DNA of 64,000 nt from NCBI GenBank assembly GCA_002070095.1, contig MWCR01000004.1, forward strand, positions 28,244-92,243. The letters are read 5' to 3'. The notes below the pieces were generated by a model. That model was given only the letters and a program-made list of their open reading frames with translations. It had not been told where the DNA came from and did not search any database. Below are positions 1-9,418 of this stretch, in pieces. The stretch's first letter is position 1, and every line of letters begins with the position of its first letter. The translations under genes were made by a program, and so were the position numbers. Source of the DNA: Parcubacteria group bacterium ADurb.Bin192. GTDB taxonomy: Bacteria; Patescibacteriota; Patescibacteriia; 2-12-FULL-60-25.

Positions 1-58
1 GGCTACGGCTGTTGGCCACATTGGCTCTTTTGCCGGTTAAAATACATATACGAGACAT
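1..58 (-). CDS. rpmB: 50S ribosomal protein L28, N-terminal fragment
   Basis: Reading the minus strand from the ATG at 58-56 gives MSRICILTGKRANVANSRS up to the window edge. The start matches the family N-terminus (MSRxCxxTGKRxxxGNxxSH). L28 is a small 50S protein needed for late assembly. Only 19 codons are visible; the rest lies outside the window. The gene diverges from the protease gene at 139. A well-formed promoter lies just upstream, which supports this start. The CxxC zinc motif of some L28 proteins cannot be judged from so short a piece. Confidence 0.75.
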   Translation of the reverse strand, partial: MSRICILTGKRANVANSRS

Positions 59-72
59 ATAGGGGTGGCACA

Positions 73-101
73 AGTATAGTCATTTGCGCTATTATTTGCA
101 A
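73..101 (-). promoter_or_regulatory. Promoter of rpmB
   Basis: On the minus strand TTGCAA (101-96) and TATACT (78-73) are separated by exactly 17 bp. The rpmB ATG begins 14 nt after the -10 box, so the leader would be only about 7 nt. Confidence 0.6.
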
Positions 102-138
102 GTGTGGGGATCAGTGATTAAATATTTTTTCAAATAAC

Positions 139-795
139 ATGAATATTTTAAATTTATCGAGTCAGCCTTTGGCTTTCGTGGTCTGGATCGGGGCGGTCCT
201 GCTTGCCTTGACGGTGCATGAGTTTTCTCATGCTCTGATGGCCACTCTTATGGGCGATTCCACGGCTCGCCGGCTGGGCAGGCTGTCTTTGAATCCTTTG
301 GCTCACATAGATTGGTTCGGCTTGCTGGCTCTGGTCTTTGTCAGTTTCGGGTGGGGAAAGCCTGTGCCTTACAATCCTTATGAATTGCGTTATCAAAAAT
401 GGGGGCCGTTTTTTATTGGTTTAGCCGGACCGTTCAGCAATTTGATATTGATGACCATATCAGGCGTTTTAATGCGCGTCCTGTTGCCGGTTTTGGGTTC
501 CGGAAACTTATTGGTGATTTTTTTGGGGTTAAGTTTTATCATCAATATGGCTATCATGCTTTTTAATCTCATTCCTCTGCCGCCTTTGGACGGTTCAAAG
601 ATAATTTTTGCCATTTTGCACAAACCCATTTGGAATGATTTGAAAGAGGGGATAGAGAGATATGGATCTTGGGTTTTGATGGGGCTGATTTTTGTTGATA
701 TCGCTTTGGGCATGGGTATCATCGGAACCATCTTGGGGGTGCCTTTTTATTTTATTTCCGGCTTGTTCGGCCTTCAGGGTTTGCTGGGAGTATGA
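139..795 (+). CDS. Site-2 protease family protein (M50 zinc metallopeptidase)
   Basis: Membrane metalloprotease of about 218 aa. The zinc-binding HExxH motif is HEFSH at residues 27-31 in the first transmembrane helix. The second family motif, N-x-P-x-x-P-x-DG, is at about 143-152 (PLPPLDG), with the third zinc ligand Asp151. Further hydrophobic segments follow. There is no PDZ domain, so this is the compact S2P form common in Patescibacteria rather than an RseP-type protease. Such enzymes cut substrates within the membrane; the substrate here is unknown. The next gene overlaps its stop by 4 nt (ATGA), so the two are probably translated together. Confidence 0.85.
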   Translation: MNILNLSSQPLAFVVWIGAVLLALTVHEFSHALMATLMGDSTARRLGRLSLNPLAHIDWFGLLALVFVSFGWGKPVPYNPYELRYQKWGPFFIGLAGPFSNLILMTISGVLMRVLLPVLGSGNLLVIFLGLSFIINMAIMLFNLIPLPPLDGSKIIFAILHKPIWNDLKEGIERYGSWVLMGLIFVDIALGMGIIGTILGVPFYFISGLFGLQGLLGV

Positions 796-2327
796 TTTTA
801 TCTAAAATTTCACGGAACATTGAAGACTCCAAGAGTTATACGGCTCTTGAAAAAAATCACAAGTCAGGGATTATATTTTTCGGTCTTTGGATCACCGCTA
901 TTGGCATTCTGTTGACTGTGCTGCAAGCCGGTTCGATTATGCCTTTGGATTTGTTGATTTGGAGGCCGATACTGATTTTTGGCGTTATCACAGCCGTGTT
1001 GTTTTGGCTTAAGGTGTGGCTCAAGTTGGATTTGGCCTTGGCCTGGGAGAAAATAGAGGGCGGCTTTTTATGGGCCGGATTAACGGCTTTGGTTTTTGGC
1101 TTGATCAATGTATGGCAATACGGATCCGGTTTACTGCCCTTATCCCTAAAGGGAATCGGATATTATTTTTTGACTTTGGGTTTTTGGCCAATAAACGCCG
1201 GGCCGGAATCGTTTTTAAGAGGCTTTGTGTTTGGGCTGGCTGTTTTTTTTGTGGTGCGTGAATATAAAAATACCAGACAGGATATTAAATCTTTGATGGG
1301 GGGCATGGGCCTTTGGTTTTTTGGATCATTAATACTGCTGGCTCCGTCTTTTTCGGTTTGGTCAGCCCTATGGTTTAACGATGTAAACAGTCTGGGGCTG
1401 TCCGGAGCGGAGATGGTCAAGGAATTTTCTCGTTTGAATATCAATACTTATTGGAGTGATGGCCAGATTGTTCGTTGGTTTACGGGTTTCGGCGGTCAGT
1501 TGCCGGCCATGATGGCGTTATTCAGTGCGTCTTGGGTTTTTGTTTTAAGTTTTGTTTTATGGGTCTTGAGTTTTTGGGTGCCAAGGTCATGGGCGGGTTT
1601 TGGTCATCAAAAAATTACGGCTTGGCTTTTTCTCTTGTCCGCTCCTTTAACCGGGTTATCGTTGGGCTGGTCCAGAAGGTCCGTTTCAAACTTGGATTTG
1701 GCCTCATGGCTGGTCTTGGTCGTAGTTTTTTACAGTCTTTTTAGTCTGATGACACAGGCTCGTGATGATCGAGCGCCGAATGATTTTGCGCAATCGTGGA
1801 GGCTGTATTTTGTTTTGTTGGGATCCGCCTTGCTGGGTTGGACCGTGTTTTTACCGGCCGCGGCCGCCTTGGGCGTCTATTGGCTGTCACAGAAATTAAG
1901 CGCGGGTGGAAATCAAGTCTCTCATGAAATGCATTTGTGCGCGCAATGGCCGTTTTTGGCCGGTTTGGCTTTGGCTTTTATCCGCCGGGGAGATGTTATT
2001 ACACAGGGCGTGAATTGGGGTTTGGTGGTTTTTTGGGCGCTAGCTTCCATGGCTTTGGTTTTACCTTGGTTTTTAAACAAATATGGCCATTGGCAGATAG
2101 TTGTAGGCTGGTGGCTATTGGCTGGTTTAGGCGCGACTCTTTGGCTCAAAACGATAGCCGCCTTGGCGGTGGTGGCTTTTTTTGTGCTAATCAGTCAGTT
2201 TTTAAGAAAAAAAATCAGTCGTTTCGATCTTTTTTGGCCTTATCTGATTTTAACTTCATTTTTTGTGGTGTTTACTTTGATTTTTTTAGCCCCTCGCTTA
2301 ATGCAGTCCAAGATGACGCCCTTATAG
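792..2327 (+). CDS. Polytopic membrane protein of unknown function
   Basis: A 511-aa protein made almost entirely of hydrophobic segments, about 12-14 predicted transmembrane helices, with a short hydrophilic N-terminus of about 25 residues. I recognise no family motif. Codon use matches the neighbours (rich in TTG, TTT and GTT). The ATG overlaps the stop of the S2P gene in an ATGA junction, implying a two-gene operon. It could be a transporter-like or O-antigen-polymerase-like protein, but nothing in the sequence decides that. The rpsL promoter begins right after its stop. Confidence 0.7.
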   Translation: MILSKISRNIEDSKSYTALEKNHKSGIIFFGLWITAIGILLTVLQAGSIMPLDLLIWRPILIFGVITAVLFWLKVWLKLDLALAWEKIEGGFLWAGLTALVFGLINVWQYGSGLLPLSLKGIGYYFLTLGFWPINAGPESFLRGFVFGLAVFFVVREYKNTRQDIKSLMGGMGLWFFGSLILLAPSFSVWSALWFNDVNSLGLSGAEMVKEFSRLNINTYWSDGQIVRWFTGFGGQLPAMMALFSASWVFVLSFVLWVLSFWVPRSWAGFGHQKITAWLFLLSAPLTGLSLGWSRRSVSNLDLASWLVLVVVFYSLFSLMTQARDDRAPNDFAQSWRLYFVLLGSALLGWTVFLPAAAALGVYWLSQKLSAGGNQVSHEMHLCAQWPFLAGLALAFIRRGDVITQGVNWGLVVFWALASMALVLPWFLNKYGHWQIVVGWWLLAGLGATLWLKTIAALAVVAFFVLISQFLRKKISRFDLFWPYLILTSFFVVFTLIFLAPRLMQSKMTPL

Positions 2328-2335
2328 CTTTAAAC

Positions 2336-2364
2336 TTGACGTTAATGAAGCGCTTTGATATATT
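2336..2364 (+). promoter_or_regulatory. Promoter of the rpsL-rpsG-fusA group
   Basis: TTGACG (2336-2341), 17 bp, TATATT (2359-2364). The predicted start near 2371 gives a leader of about 35 nt that holds a small AGCC/GGCT hairpin and no Shine-Dalgarno motif. Confidence 0.75.
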
Positions 2365-2405
2365 TCGCCCACATTCTACCAGCCTTTGAGGCTTATTAAC
2401 CAAAC

Positions 2406-2834
2406 ATGCCTACAATTAATCAATTAGTCCGGCGCTCTCGCCGTACGGCCAAAGCCAAATCAAAGAGTCCTGCCATGCAGTTCACTCGCGATAGTTTGCA
2501 TCGCAAACGCACTTTGTTGCCCAAGGGCAGCCCTTTTAAACGCGGGGTTTGCACCAAGGTAACAACCACCACGCCTAAAAAGCCAAACTCGGCTTTGCGT
2601 AAAATTGCGCGTGTCAGATTGTCGAATGGCCAAGAAGTGACGGCTTATATTCCGGGTGAAGGTCATAATCTGCAAGAGCACTCCATTGTCATGATTCGCG
2701 GCGGTCGTGTTAAAGACTTGCCGGGCGTGCGTTACCATATTGTGCGCGGTGTTTATGACACGCAGGGAGTTGCCAATCGCAGACGCGGACGATCATTGTA
2801 CGGTAATAAAAAACCTAAGGCCGCTAAATCCTAA
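2406..2834 (+). CDS. rpsL: 30S ribosomal protein S12
   Basis: S12 of 142 aa, part of the decoding centre. The conserved KPNSALRK segment and the [13 protein letters not shown] loop are intact, and both are classic streptomycin-resistance positions; the lysines expected in sensitive strains are present. The basic C-terminal tail is somewhat longer than in E. coli (124 aa). It is the first gene of the str-type group rpsL-rpsG-fusA, followed after 5 nt by rpsG. There is no SD motif before the ATG (upstream text is ttaaccaaac). Confidence 0.97.
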   Translation: MPTINQLVRRSRRTAKAKSKSPAMQFTRDSLHRKRTLLPKGSPFKRGVCTKVTTTTPKKPNSALRKIARVRLSNGQEVTAYIPGEGHNLQEHSIVMIRGGRVKDLPGVRYHIVRGVYDTQGVANRRRGRSLYGNKKPKAAKS

Positions 2835-2839
2835 AAGAT

Positions 2840-3307
2840 ATGAGAGGTAAGCAAGCACCCAGCCGTTCCATTTTGCCGGATCCGAAATATACTTCATTGT
2901 CTGTTGCAAAATTGATTAACTACGTCATGGAAAGAGGCAAGAAATCAACAGCGCAGCGTATAGTTTACGATGCTTTTGATATTTTGGAAGCCAAAGCCAA
3001 AAAGCCGGCTTTGGAAGTATTTGAAGAGGCGGTCAAAAACGTATCTCCTTTATTGGAAGTGAAGTCACGCAGAGTCGGCGGCGCCAACTATCAGATTCCC
3101 TTGCAAGTGAGAGCTGAAAGACGCCAGCAATTAGCTTTTCGTTGGTTGATCGCGGCCACTCGCGCCAAAAAAGGCAGGCCTATGGCCGAAAAATTAGCCG
3201 GCGAGATTTTGGCGGCCGCTGAAAATCAAGGCGACGCAGTTAAGAAAAGACAAGACGTGCAGCGCATGGCCGAAGCCAACCGCGCGTTTGCGCACTTCGC
3301 CCGGTAA
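2840..3307 (+). CDS. rpsG: 30S ribosomal protein S7
   Basis: S7 of 155 aa, the primary 16S 3'-major-domain binder of the small subunit head. The family signature region ([17 protein letters not shown], then [23 protein letters not shown]) is near the N-terminus, and the C-terminal helix that contacts E-site tRNA ([13 protein letters not shown]) is present. It lies 5 nt after rpsL and has no SD motif. It is followed by a 109-nt gap with a hairpin before fusA. Confidence 0.97.
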   Translation: MRGKQAPSRSILPDPKYTSLSVAKLINYVMERGKKSTAQRIVYDAFDILEAKAKKPALEVFEEAVKNVSPLLEVKSRRVGGANYQIPLQVRAERRQQLAFRWLIAATRAKKGRPMAEKLAGEILAAAENQGDAVKKRQDVQRMAEANRAFAHFAR

Positions 3308-3362
3308 AAACAAGGTATGGATGATGGCACCGGTCATTTAAGTATAAAACAATAAGGATTTT

Positions 3363-3391
3363 GGCCGGCTGGTTCGGCCTTCCTTTTTTTT
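3363..3391 (+). terminator. Terminator or attenuator between rpsG and fusA
   Basis: A GGCCG/CGGCC stem (3363-3367 with 3375-3379) has a 7-nt loop, and an eight-T run follows at 3384-3391. The stem is short, so partial read-through into fusA is likely. Confidence 0.45.
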
Positions 3392-3416
3392 CTGAAATTA
3401 TTTATCCAAAAATTTT

Positions 3417-5498
3417 ATGCCCAGAGAATATTCTTTAAAAGATACCCGTAATTTCGGGATTATCGCTCACATCGATGCTGGCAAGACAACTTGCTCGGAG
3501 CGTGTTTTGTTTTATACCGGCCGCAAGCATAAGACCGGCGAGGTGCACGAGGGTGAGGCCACCATGGACTGGATGGAGCAAGAGCAAGAGCGCGGTATTA
3601 CCATCACGTCAGCGGCTACCACTTGTTTTTGGAAGGGTTGCCGTTTGAACTTGATTGATACTCCCGGGCACATTGATTTCACCATTGAGGTTCAACGCTC
3701 ATTGCGTGTTCTGGATGGCGCGGTGACCGTGTTCGATGGCGTGGCCGGCGTGGAAGCTCAATCGGAAACGGTTTGGAGGCAGGCTGATAAATATAAAGTG
3801 CCTCGTTTGTGTTTTGTGAATAAATTGGACCGCATGGGTGCGGATTTTTACAAGGACATTGAATCCATTAGAACGCGTCTGAATAAGCGCGCCTATCCCA
3901 TTCAATTGCCCATCGGAGCCGAATCTAATTTTGTGGGTATCATTGATTTGATCACCATGAAAGCCGAAATGTACAAGGATGAAATGGGTAAAGACATCGA
4001 AGAGACAGATGTTCCGGCTGACATGCTGGATAAGGCCAAACAATACCGTAATGAATTCTTGGAAGCTTTGTCCGAGACGGACGAGGTTTTGATGAATAAA
4101 TATTTGGCCGGCGAAGAGCTGACCGTGGAAGAAATCAGGGCGGCTTTAAGAAAAGCGGTTATTAACATGGATATTTTTCCTATTCTTTGCGGCTCGGCTT
4201 TAAAAAACAAGGGCGTTCAATTCATGCTGGATGCGGTCAATTATTACTTGCCGTCTCCTTTGGACGTTCCCGCCATCCAAGGCAAAGACCCGGCTGATCC
4301 GGAGAAGATTATTGAGAGACATGCTGATGATAACGAGCCTTTTTCGGCCTTGGCGTTTAAAGTCATGTCCGATCCTTATATCGGCAGATTAGTCTTTTTC
4401 CGGGTTTACTCCGGTAAATTATCCACCGGTTCTTATGTTTATAACGCCACTATCGGCAAAAAAGAGAGAATCGGACGCATAGTCAGAATGCATGCCAATG
4501 ACCGCGAAGAAGTGCAGGATGTGTTTTCTGGGGAAATTGCCGCGGCCGTGGGTTTGAAAGAAACATTTACCGGGCATACGTTGTGCGACGAAGACCATCC
4601 CATTATTTTGGAATCCATTACCATCCCCGAGCCCGTGATTGATATCGCTATCGAGCCGAAAACCAAAGCCGACCAAGAAAAAATGGGTGTGGCTTTGCAA
4701 AAGTTGGCTGAAGAAGATCCGTCCTTCCACGTGCGTACGGATGAAGAGACTTTGCAGACTATCTTGTCAGGCATGGGAGAATTGCATTTGGAAATTCTGG
4801 TGGATCGCATGAAGCGTGAGTTTAACGTGGAAGCTAATGTGGGCAAACCTCAGGTGGCCTACAAAGAAGCTATTAAAGGCGAAGCTGAAGGTGAAGGTAA
4901 ATTTATCCGTCAGTCCGGCGGCCGAGGTCAATACGGTCATTGCTGGTTGCGTGTCGCTCCGGCGGAAAGAGGCAAGGGCTATGAATTCGTCAACGATATC
5001 AAGGGCGGCGTTATTCCCAAGGAATATATTCAGCCTATCAACAAAGGCATCCGCGAAGCTATGCAACGCGGTGTAGCCGCCGGTTATCCCATGCTGGATG
5101 TACAGGCCACGGTTTATGATGGTTCGTATCATGAGGTTGATTCTTCTGAAGCCGCCTTTAAGATTGCAGCTTCCATGGCTTTCCGGGCCGCTTGTGAAAA
5201 AGCCGGAGTTTCCATCCTTGAACCCATCGAGCGTGTGGAAGTGGTTGTCCCGGAACAGTACATGGGAGATGTTATCGGTGATTTGAATTCAAAACGCGGA
5301 CAAGTAAATTCCATGGAAGACAGGAATGATGTCAAAGTCATCAACGCGGAAGTTCCCTTGGCTGAAATGTTTGGCTACGCGACTTCGCTCCGTTCCATGA
5401 CGCAAGGCAGAGGCTCATATACCATGGAGTTTGACCACTACGCTCCGGTCCCATCCAATGTTCAGCAATTGTTGATAGAAGGCAAAAACAAGAAATAA
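3417..5498 (+). CDS. fusA: Translation elongation factor G
   Basis: EF-G of 693 aa, the GTPase that drives ribosomal translocation. The G domain starts at the N-terminus with G1 [10 protein letters not shown]2 around [11 protein letters not shown]3 DTPGHIDF and G4 NKLD. Domains II to V follow to full length, with RGQYGH at the domain IV loop region and the usual C-terminal motif region ([15 protein letters not shown]). Only a single fusA is seen here. It lies 109 nt after rpsG, with an upstream hairpin and no SD motif. A GGCGCC hairpin follows its stop. Confidence 0.98.
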   Translation: MPREYSLKDTRNFGIIAHIDAGKTTCSERVLFYTGRKHKTGEVHEGEATMDWMEQEQERGITITSAATTCFWKGCRLNLIDTPGHIDFTIEVQRSLRVLDGAVTVFDGVAGVEAQSETVWRQADKYKVPRLCFVNKLDRMGADFYKDIESIRTRLNKRAYPIQLPIGAESNFVGIIDLITMKAEMYKDEMGKDIEETDVPADMLDKAKQYRNEFLEALSETDEVLMNKYLAGEELTVEEIRAALRKAVINMDIFPILCGSALKNKGVQFMLDAVNYYLPSPLDVPAIQGKDPADPEKIIERHADDNEPFSALAFKVMSDPYIGRLVFFRVYSGKLSTGSYVYNATIGKKERIGRIVRMHANDREEVQDVFSGEIAAAVGLKETFTGHTLCDEDHPIILESITIPEPVIDIAIEPKTKADQEKMGVALQKLAEEDPSFHVRTDEETLQTILSGMGELHLEILVDRMKREFNVEANVGKPQVAYKEAIKGEAEGEGKFIRQSGGRGQYGHCWLRVAPAERGKGYEFVNDIKGGVIPKEYIQPINKGIREAMQRGVAAGYPMLDVQATVYDGSYHEVDSSEAAFKIAASMAFRAACEKAGVSILEPIERVEVVVPEQYMGDVIGDLNSKRGQVNSMEDRNDVKVINAEVPLAEMFGYATSLRSMTQGRGSYTMEFDHYAPVPSNVQQLLIEGKNKK

Positions 5499-5504
5499 AA
5501 ATAT

Positions 5505-5526
5505 GGCGCCGTCAGGCGCCTTATTT
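5505..5526 (+). terminator. Hairpin terminator after fusA
   Basis: GGCGCC, gtca, GGCGCC (5505-5520), followed by ttattt. It covers an in-frame ATG at 5503, which argues against that ATG as the start of the next gene. Confidence 0.6.
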
Positions 5527-5541
5527 AAATCCGTCATTAAA

Positions 5542-5550
5542 TGGTATAAT
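5542..5550 (+). promoter_or_regulatory. Extended -10 promoter of the VirB2/SLT fusion gene
   Basis: TGG followed by a perfect TATAAT (5545-5550). The ATG at 5557 starts after a 6-nt gap, where transcription should begin, so the mRNA is predicted to be leaderless. There is no good -35; the TGN extension can replace it. Confidence 0.6.
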
Positions 5551-5556
5551 ATCCGC

Positions 5557-7215
5557 ATGATAAAAGTTGGCGGAAGAAAATGGCAACTCAAGTTAGGCTT
5601 GCTTGGATTGCTGTCGTTTTTGTTTTTTCCGCAATTGGCTTTAGCCATGGCTGTGCAGTGCGCCGGCAACTCGGCCATGCCGGACGCGGAATGCGTGGTT
5701 AAGTCATTAAGCGAAAAAGCCGAGTGTCCTTCCGGTAAAAAACAGATTGTCAAAGCCACGGCCAATTGCGCCGGAGCCGGCGGCTTTGCGTTTTTGTGCT
5801 GCGCTTCCAATGCTACGGCTGAACCGCCGGATGTTTTGCCGAAATGCGAGGGCGAAGGCAGCATGAATGCCATTTGTTTAAACAAGGTTACTCCCTGTCC
5901 TTCGGGCACGCATGAAACCGAGACTTCTGATTGCGGTTCAGGTTCGGGCATGCCGAGGCATTGTTGTGTACCCAATTCATCACCCGGAGGAACGGCCGGG
6001 TCTTCAGGTGGTACCGGTGTGGGCAGTAAAAAATTAGCCATACCCAAGTTGAATGTCAAAATACCGGGTTTGGTTTTTTCGGATGAGCCCATAACTGACG
6101 GTGAAATGCTGGTTATTCCTTTTTTGGGGCAGTACATTTCTGCTTTTTATCAGTATATAGTGGGTATCGGCTTGGTGGCCGCGGCTGTTATTTTTACTTA
6201 TTCGGCTTTTTTATATCTTTTCAGCGCTACGGGCTTGCAAACGGCTGACGCCAAAAAGAAAATGATAGACGCCTTGATTGGTTTGGTGATTATTTTGGGA
6301 TCGTACGTTATTTTGTCCAATATCAATGTTAATACAACTATTTTTGGTGCCATGAGATTTCAGACTATCAATCCATTGGTTTCAGAGCTCGGGCGTTACA
6401 GCGGTGCCATGCCGCCCAGGGTCGGCCTGGAAGGATTGGGCACTCCGGTTGAACCAAAAGTGATTATCGATGCCGCTAAATCAGCCGGAGTGAATCCGTG
6501 TTTGGTTTTGGCGGTTTGTAATGTGGAAACCGGCTTGAGAAATGTTTGGAACGGTATTGCTTCAGGGGGCACCATAGATCAGGCCAATTCATTTGGTGTT
6601 TGCCAGGTCAGCTTGTCAAACGTGGTCGAGGGAGGAGAGTGCAGGAGCGGAGCTTGCACCGGGGTGCTGGCCGAGGAGTTAAGAAAAAAATTTCCTGATT
6701 TTCCGATAGAGTACAAAGACAACCCGACTGTTTCCAGGACGGCCAAAAGAAATTATTTGCTCACGCATCCGGAGGCCAATGCCTATGCGGCGGCTTGGAT
6801 TTTAAAGCGCACGGGTTCATCCAATGAATTGATTAAGGCTATCAGCTACAATGCCGGAGCGGGTTCTGTTATGGCGGCTTTGGGTAATTTGGGAGGAGGC
6901 TCGATGACTTTGGACTCAATCAGCCGTCCGGAGGATGCCGGTATAATGCAAGGCGGCATTGCCATTGCCGGTTTGGGCGATCCTGATCCTGACTGTGTGG
7001 CTGCCATGGGCAACGTGTCTCAATGCAAAGGTTGTCCCAAGGATGGCGGCAAATGCAACATCTCTTCAACCAATGCTTCGGGTGAGTTTGACGGGGTGTG
7101 TCCGACGGTTGTAGGCGGCAAGCAGCTAAAATGCAAAGGAGCTAACCCTCATATGTATGCCTCTGAGGTAATCAAGTCTTATAAATGGGCTTTGAGTAAA
7201 GGCTGTAAAAATTGA
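5557..7215 (+). CDS. Cys-rich VirB2-like pilin / lytic transglycosylase fusion protein
   Basis: A 552-aa exported protein in four parts. A signal peptide ends near residue 30 (QLALA). Two tandem cysteine repeats follow, each with six Cys ending in CC (C35, 46, 57, 71, 81, 82 and C97, 107, 114, 126, 136, 137). Two transmembrane helices at about 191-222 and 238-256 have the spacing of VirB2/TrbC-type pilins. A soluble lytic transglycosylase-like domain covers about 300-445, with catalytic Glu324 (NVETG), SFGVCQ at 345-350 and YNAG at 431-434. A Cys-rich tail closes it. Peptidoglycan cleavage (VirB1-like) is the likely activity, joined to a pilin-like membrane anchor. I chose 5557 over 5503 because 5503 lies in the fusA terminator and 5557 sits 6 nt after TATAAT. 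Confidence 0.75.
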   Translation: MIKVGGRKWQLKLGLLGLLSFLFFPQLALAMAVQCAGNSAMPDAECVVKSLSEKAECPSGKKQIVKATANCAGAGGFAFLCCASNATAEPPDVLPKCEGEGSMNAICLNKVTPCPSGTHETETSDCGSGSGMPRHCCVPNSSPGGTAGSSGGTGVGSKKLAIPKLNVKIPGLVFSDEPITDGEMLVIPFLGQYISAFYQYIVGIGLVAAAVIFTYSAFLYLFSATGLQTADAKKKMIDALIGLVIILGSYVILSNINVNTTIFGAMRFQTINPLVSELGRYSGAMPPRVGLEGLGTPVEPKVIIDAAKSAGVNPCLVLAVCNVETGLRNVWNGIASGGTIDQANSFGVCQVSLSNVVEGGECRSGACTGVLAEELRKKFPDFPIEYKDNPTVSRTAKRNYLLTHPEANAYAAAWILKRTGSSNELIKAISYNAGAGSVMAALGNLGGGSMTLDSISRPEDAGIMQGGIAIAGLGDPDPDCVAAMGNVSQCKGCPKDGGKCNISSTNASGEFDGVCPTVVGGKQLKCKGANPHMYASEVIKSYKWALSKGCKN

Positions 7216-7256
7216 TAGTTGCTTTTTTCCAACCCGTCTGGTGAACTGTGTTGATT

Positions 7257-7655
7257 ATGTCATGGCAAAAAATATTTAATACGGCCAGGCGGTTTGGAAC
7301 GCCTGTCATTGTAACCGATCAAGCGGGCGCTGACCCCATGGTAATCCTGCCTTTTGATATTTATGAGGGCTTGATATCAGAAAACGGGGGACCCAACTCC
7401 TATTCGGTCAAACCTAAAAATAAAAGAGGTCTGGATCGCATGTCGGAGCCGGACGCTTCAGTCGAAAGTATCTTGGAGATTCCTTATGAGGACGTTGAAA
7501 ATCAAAAAAATGGCTTAACAGAGCCTATTAATGACATAAAAACCATAAAAAAAACCAATGATTTACCAGATATGGCGCCGGACTCTTTGGAGGAGGACGT
7601 TTCCTTGGAAGAGAGGTTCTATTTTGAGCCCATGGAGGACGAAATTAAAAAATAG
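7257..7655 (+). CDS. Small hypothetical protein with Phd/YefM-like N-terminus
   Basis: A 132-aa soluble protein. The first about 40 residues (PVIVTDQAGADPMVILPFDIYEGL) resemble the strand-turn-helix of Phd/YefM antitoxins, which also read PVIV-T-x-x-G and end in a helix with a Tyr and Leu. The rest is acidic and probably disordered. No toxin gene is adjacent, so I do not call a toxin-antitoxin pair. A GTG at 7248 is an alternative start; the ATG at 7257 is simpler. It lies between the VirB2/SLT fusion and the tuf promoter. Confidence 0.55.
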   Translation: MSWQKIFNTARRFGTPVIVTDQAGADPMVILPFDIYEGLISENGGPNSYSVKPKNKRGLDRMSEPDASVESILEIPYEDVENQKNGLTEPINDIKTIKKTNDLPDMAPDSLEEDVSLEERFYFEPMEDEIKK

Positions 7656-7664
7656 GTTTACCTC

Positions 7665-7693
7665 TTGCGTTATTTTAAAGAGGGTGCTATATT
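7665..7693 (+). promoter_or_regulatory. Promoter of tuf
   Basis: TTGCGT (7665-7670), 17 bp, TATATT (7688-7693). The leader is about 87 nt and contains a direct repeat of attaatttag and a CCGG...CCGG pair. This is one of the longer leaders in the window. Confidence 0.7.
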
Positions 7694-7786
7694 TTCCACT
7701 GCTTTGTAATTATTAATTTAGTATTAATTTAGCGTTTCAGCCGGCCTTCAATCAGACCGGAAATGGAAGCGCAATGACCATCAAAT

Positions 7787-8977
7787 ATGGCTGAAGTTTT
7801 TGAACGAAATAAGCCACATGTCAATGTGGGCACCATTGGTCACGTTGACCATGGCAAAACGACCTTGACGGCCGCTATTTTAAGCGTTTTGTCGGCTAAG
7901 GGCATGACAGCTCATAAAAAAGGAGTTGAGGATTTGGACAAAGCTCCGGAATCCAAGTCTCGCGGTATTACCATCGCGACAGCTCACGTCGAGTATGAAA
8001 CGGAAAATAGACACTATGCTCACGTTGATTGTCCCGGACACGCTGACTACATCAAGAACATGATTACGGGCGCCGCTCAGATGGACGGTGCTATTTTGGT
8101 GGTGGCTGCTACCGACGGTCCCATGCCTCAAACTCGCGAGCATATATTGTTAGCTCGTCAGGTGGGCGTGCCTTCCATGGTCGTCTTTTTAAACAAATGC
8201 GACATAGTGGATGACCCTGAATTGATCGACTTGGTGGAAGAAGAGGTGCGTGAACTTTTGAAGAAATACGAATTTGATGGCGATAACACCCCGATTATCC
8301 GCGGTTCAGCTTTGAAAGCTTTGGAAAATTCAGCCGATCCGGAAGCTTCAAAGCCGGTTATGGATTTGTTGGCTAAATTGGATGAGTTTATTCCCGAGCC
8401 GGTTCGCGACACGGATAAGCCGTTACTGATGCCCATCGAAGATGTCTTTTCGATTGAGGGTCGCGGTACGGTGGTGACCGGTCGTATCGAACGCGGAACC
8501 GTTAAGATCAACGAGGAAGTTGAAATCGTGGGTCTGGGCGAAACCCGCAAGACCGTGGTTACGGGTATTGAAATGTTTAACAAGCAATTGCAGGACGGCC
8601 GTGCCGGAGATAATGCTGGTTTGCTGTTGCGCGGTACTAAAAAAGAAGAAGTGGAGCGTGGTATGGTTTTGGCCAAGCCGGGTTCAATCACACCTCATAC
8701 TGAATTCGAAGCTCAGATTTACGCTTTGACCAAAGATGAAGGTGGTCGTCATAAGCCCTTTGTCACAGGCTATAAACCTCAGTTCTACATCCGTACGACT
8801 GACGTGACGGGCGAGGTGACCTTGCCGGCCGAAGTTGCCATGGTGCAACCCGGCGACACGGTCAATATCACTGTTAAGTTGATCGGTCCGGTTGCTATGG
8901 AAGACAAGATGCGCTTTGCTATCCGCGAAGGCGGCAGAACAGTGGGCGCGGGCGCTGTCACCAAGATTATTAAATAA
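7787..8977 (+). CDS. tuf: Translation elongation factor Tu
   Basis: EF-Tu of 396 aa, which delivers aminoacyl-tRNA to the ribosome. G motifs: GHVDHGKTT, the [14 protein letters not shown] switch [25 protein letters not shown] and GSALKAL. Domains II and III are complete, ending in [17 protein letters not shown]. It has its own promoter. It is followed by rpsJ, but a perfect TATAAT and a long hairpin lie between them, so rpsJ expression can be uncoupled from tuf. Confidence 0.98.
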   Translation: MAEVFERNKPHVNVGTIGHVDHGKTTLTAAILSVLSAKGMTAHKKGVEDLDKAPESKSRGITIATAHVEYETENRHYAHVDCPGHADYIKNMITGAAQMDGAILVVAATDGPMPQTREHILLARQVGVPSMVVFLNKCDIVDDPELIDLVEEEVRELLKKYEFDGDNTPIIRGSALKALENSADPEASKPVMDLLAKLDEFIPEPVRDTDKPLLMPIEDVFSIEGRGTVVTGRIERGTVKINEEVEIVGLGETRKTVVTGIEMFNKQLQDGRAGDNAGLLLRGTKKEEVERGMVLAKPGSITPHTEFEAQIYALTKDEGGRHKPFVTGYKPQFYIRTTDVTGEVTLPAEVAMVQPGDTVNITVKLIGPVAMEDKMRFAIREGGRTVGAGAVTKIIK

Positions 8978-8999
8978 ATTTAATTTCGATTTAGGACTT

Positions 9000-9057
9000 T
9001 ATAATCATCTGCTCCGAGCTCATGAGATTCAGACAGGATCTCATGAGCCCTCGGAGG
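9000..9057 (+). promoter_or_regulatory. rpsJ promoter -10 and SD-sequestering leader hairpin
   Basis: TATAAT at 9000-9005 would start transcription near 9012. Exactly there begins a 17-bp stem: 9012-9018 pairs with 9050-9056 and 9019-9028 pairs with 9038-9047, with a 2-nt bulge (9048-9049) and a 9-nt loop. The SD motif GGAGG (9053-9057) lies almost wholly in the 3' strand of the stem, so ribosome access to rpsJ should depend on opening it. No matching -35 is visible. Confidence 0.65.
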
Positions 9058-9070
9058 GATGGGAACGACC

Positions 9071-9418
9071 ATGGCTGAAGCAGCTACAACCAAGAAAGTT
9101 GCCAAGGAATCATCAACTCGGATCAGAATCAAGATTCGGGCTTATGATCATAAGATCATAGATCAGGCAACCAGAACTATCATTGAAACGGCTGAAAGAA
9201 CGGGCGCTCATGTGGTTGGTCCCATCCCTCTGCCAACGGAGAAAAAAAAATGGACGGTCAATCGTTCAACCTTCGTTTTTAAAAACGCGCGTGAACAATT
9301 CGAGATGAGAGTCCATAAACGCATCGTGGACATTGTCGAGGCGACAGCCAAGACCATCGATGCTCTCACGAGTCTCAATTTGCCGTCGGGTGTGGATGTT
9401 GAAATAAAAATGTCGTAA
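9071..9418 (+). CDS. rpsJ: 30S ribosomal protein S10
   Basis: S10 of 115 aa from the ATG at 9071 (an in-frame ATG at 9059 touches the SD motif and is unlikely). The family region [20 protein letters not shown] and the loop VGPIPLPT, with the C-terminal half ending [15 protein letters not shown], are intact. The N-terminal 15 residues are extra relative to E. coli S10. S10 joins the small-subunit head and acts in NusB/NusE antitermination. It is one of only two ribosomal genes here with a strong SD (GGAGG), and that SD is buried in the upstream hairpin. A 327-nt gap separates it from rplC. Confidence 0.97.
   Translation: MAEAATTKKVAKESSTRIRIKIRAYDHKIIDQATRTIIETAERTGAHVVGPIPLPTEKKKWTVNRSTFVFKNAREQFEMRVHKRIVDIVEATAKTIDALTSLNLPSGVDVEIKMS

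Noticed and set aside
5503..5556. Upstream ATG (5503) as the start of the VirB2/SLT gene
   Set aside because: It lies in the GGCGCC terminator hairpin of fusA and before a perfect TATAAT; the signal peptide is complete from 5557.
5415..6137. Long minus-strand open frame (240 codons)
   Set aside because: Antisense to fusA and the SLT gene, no family match, biased by codon use of the real genes.
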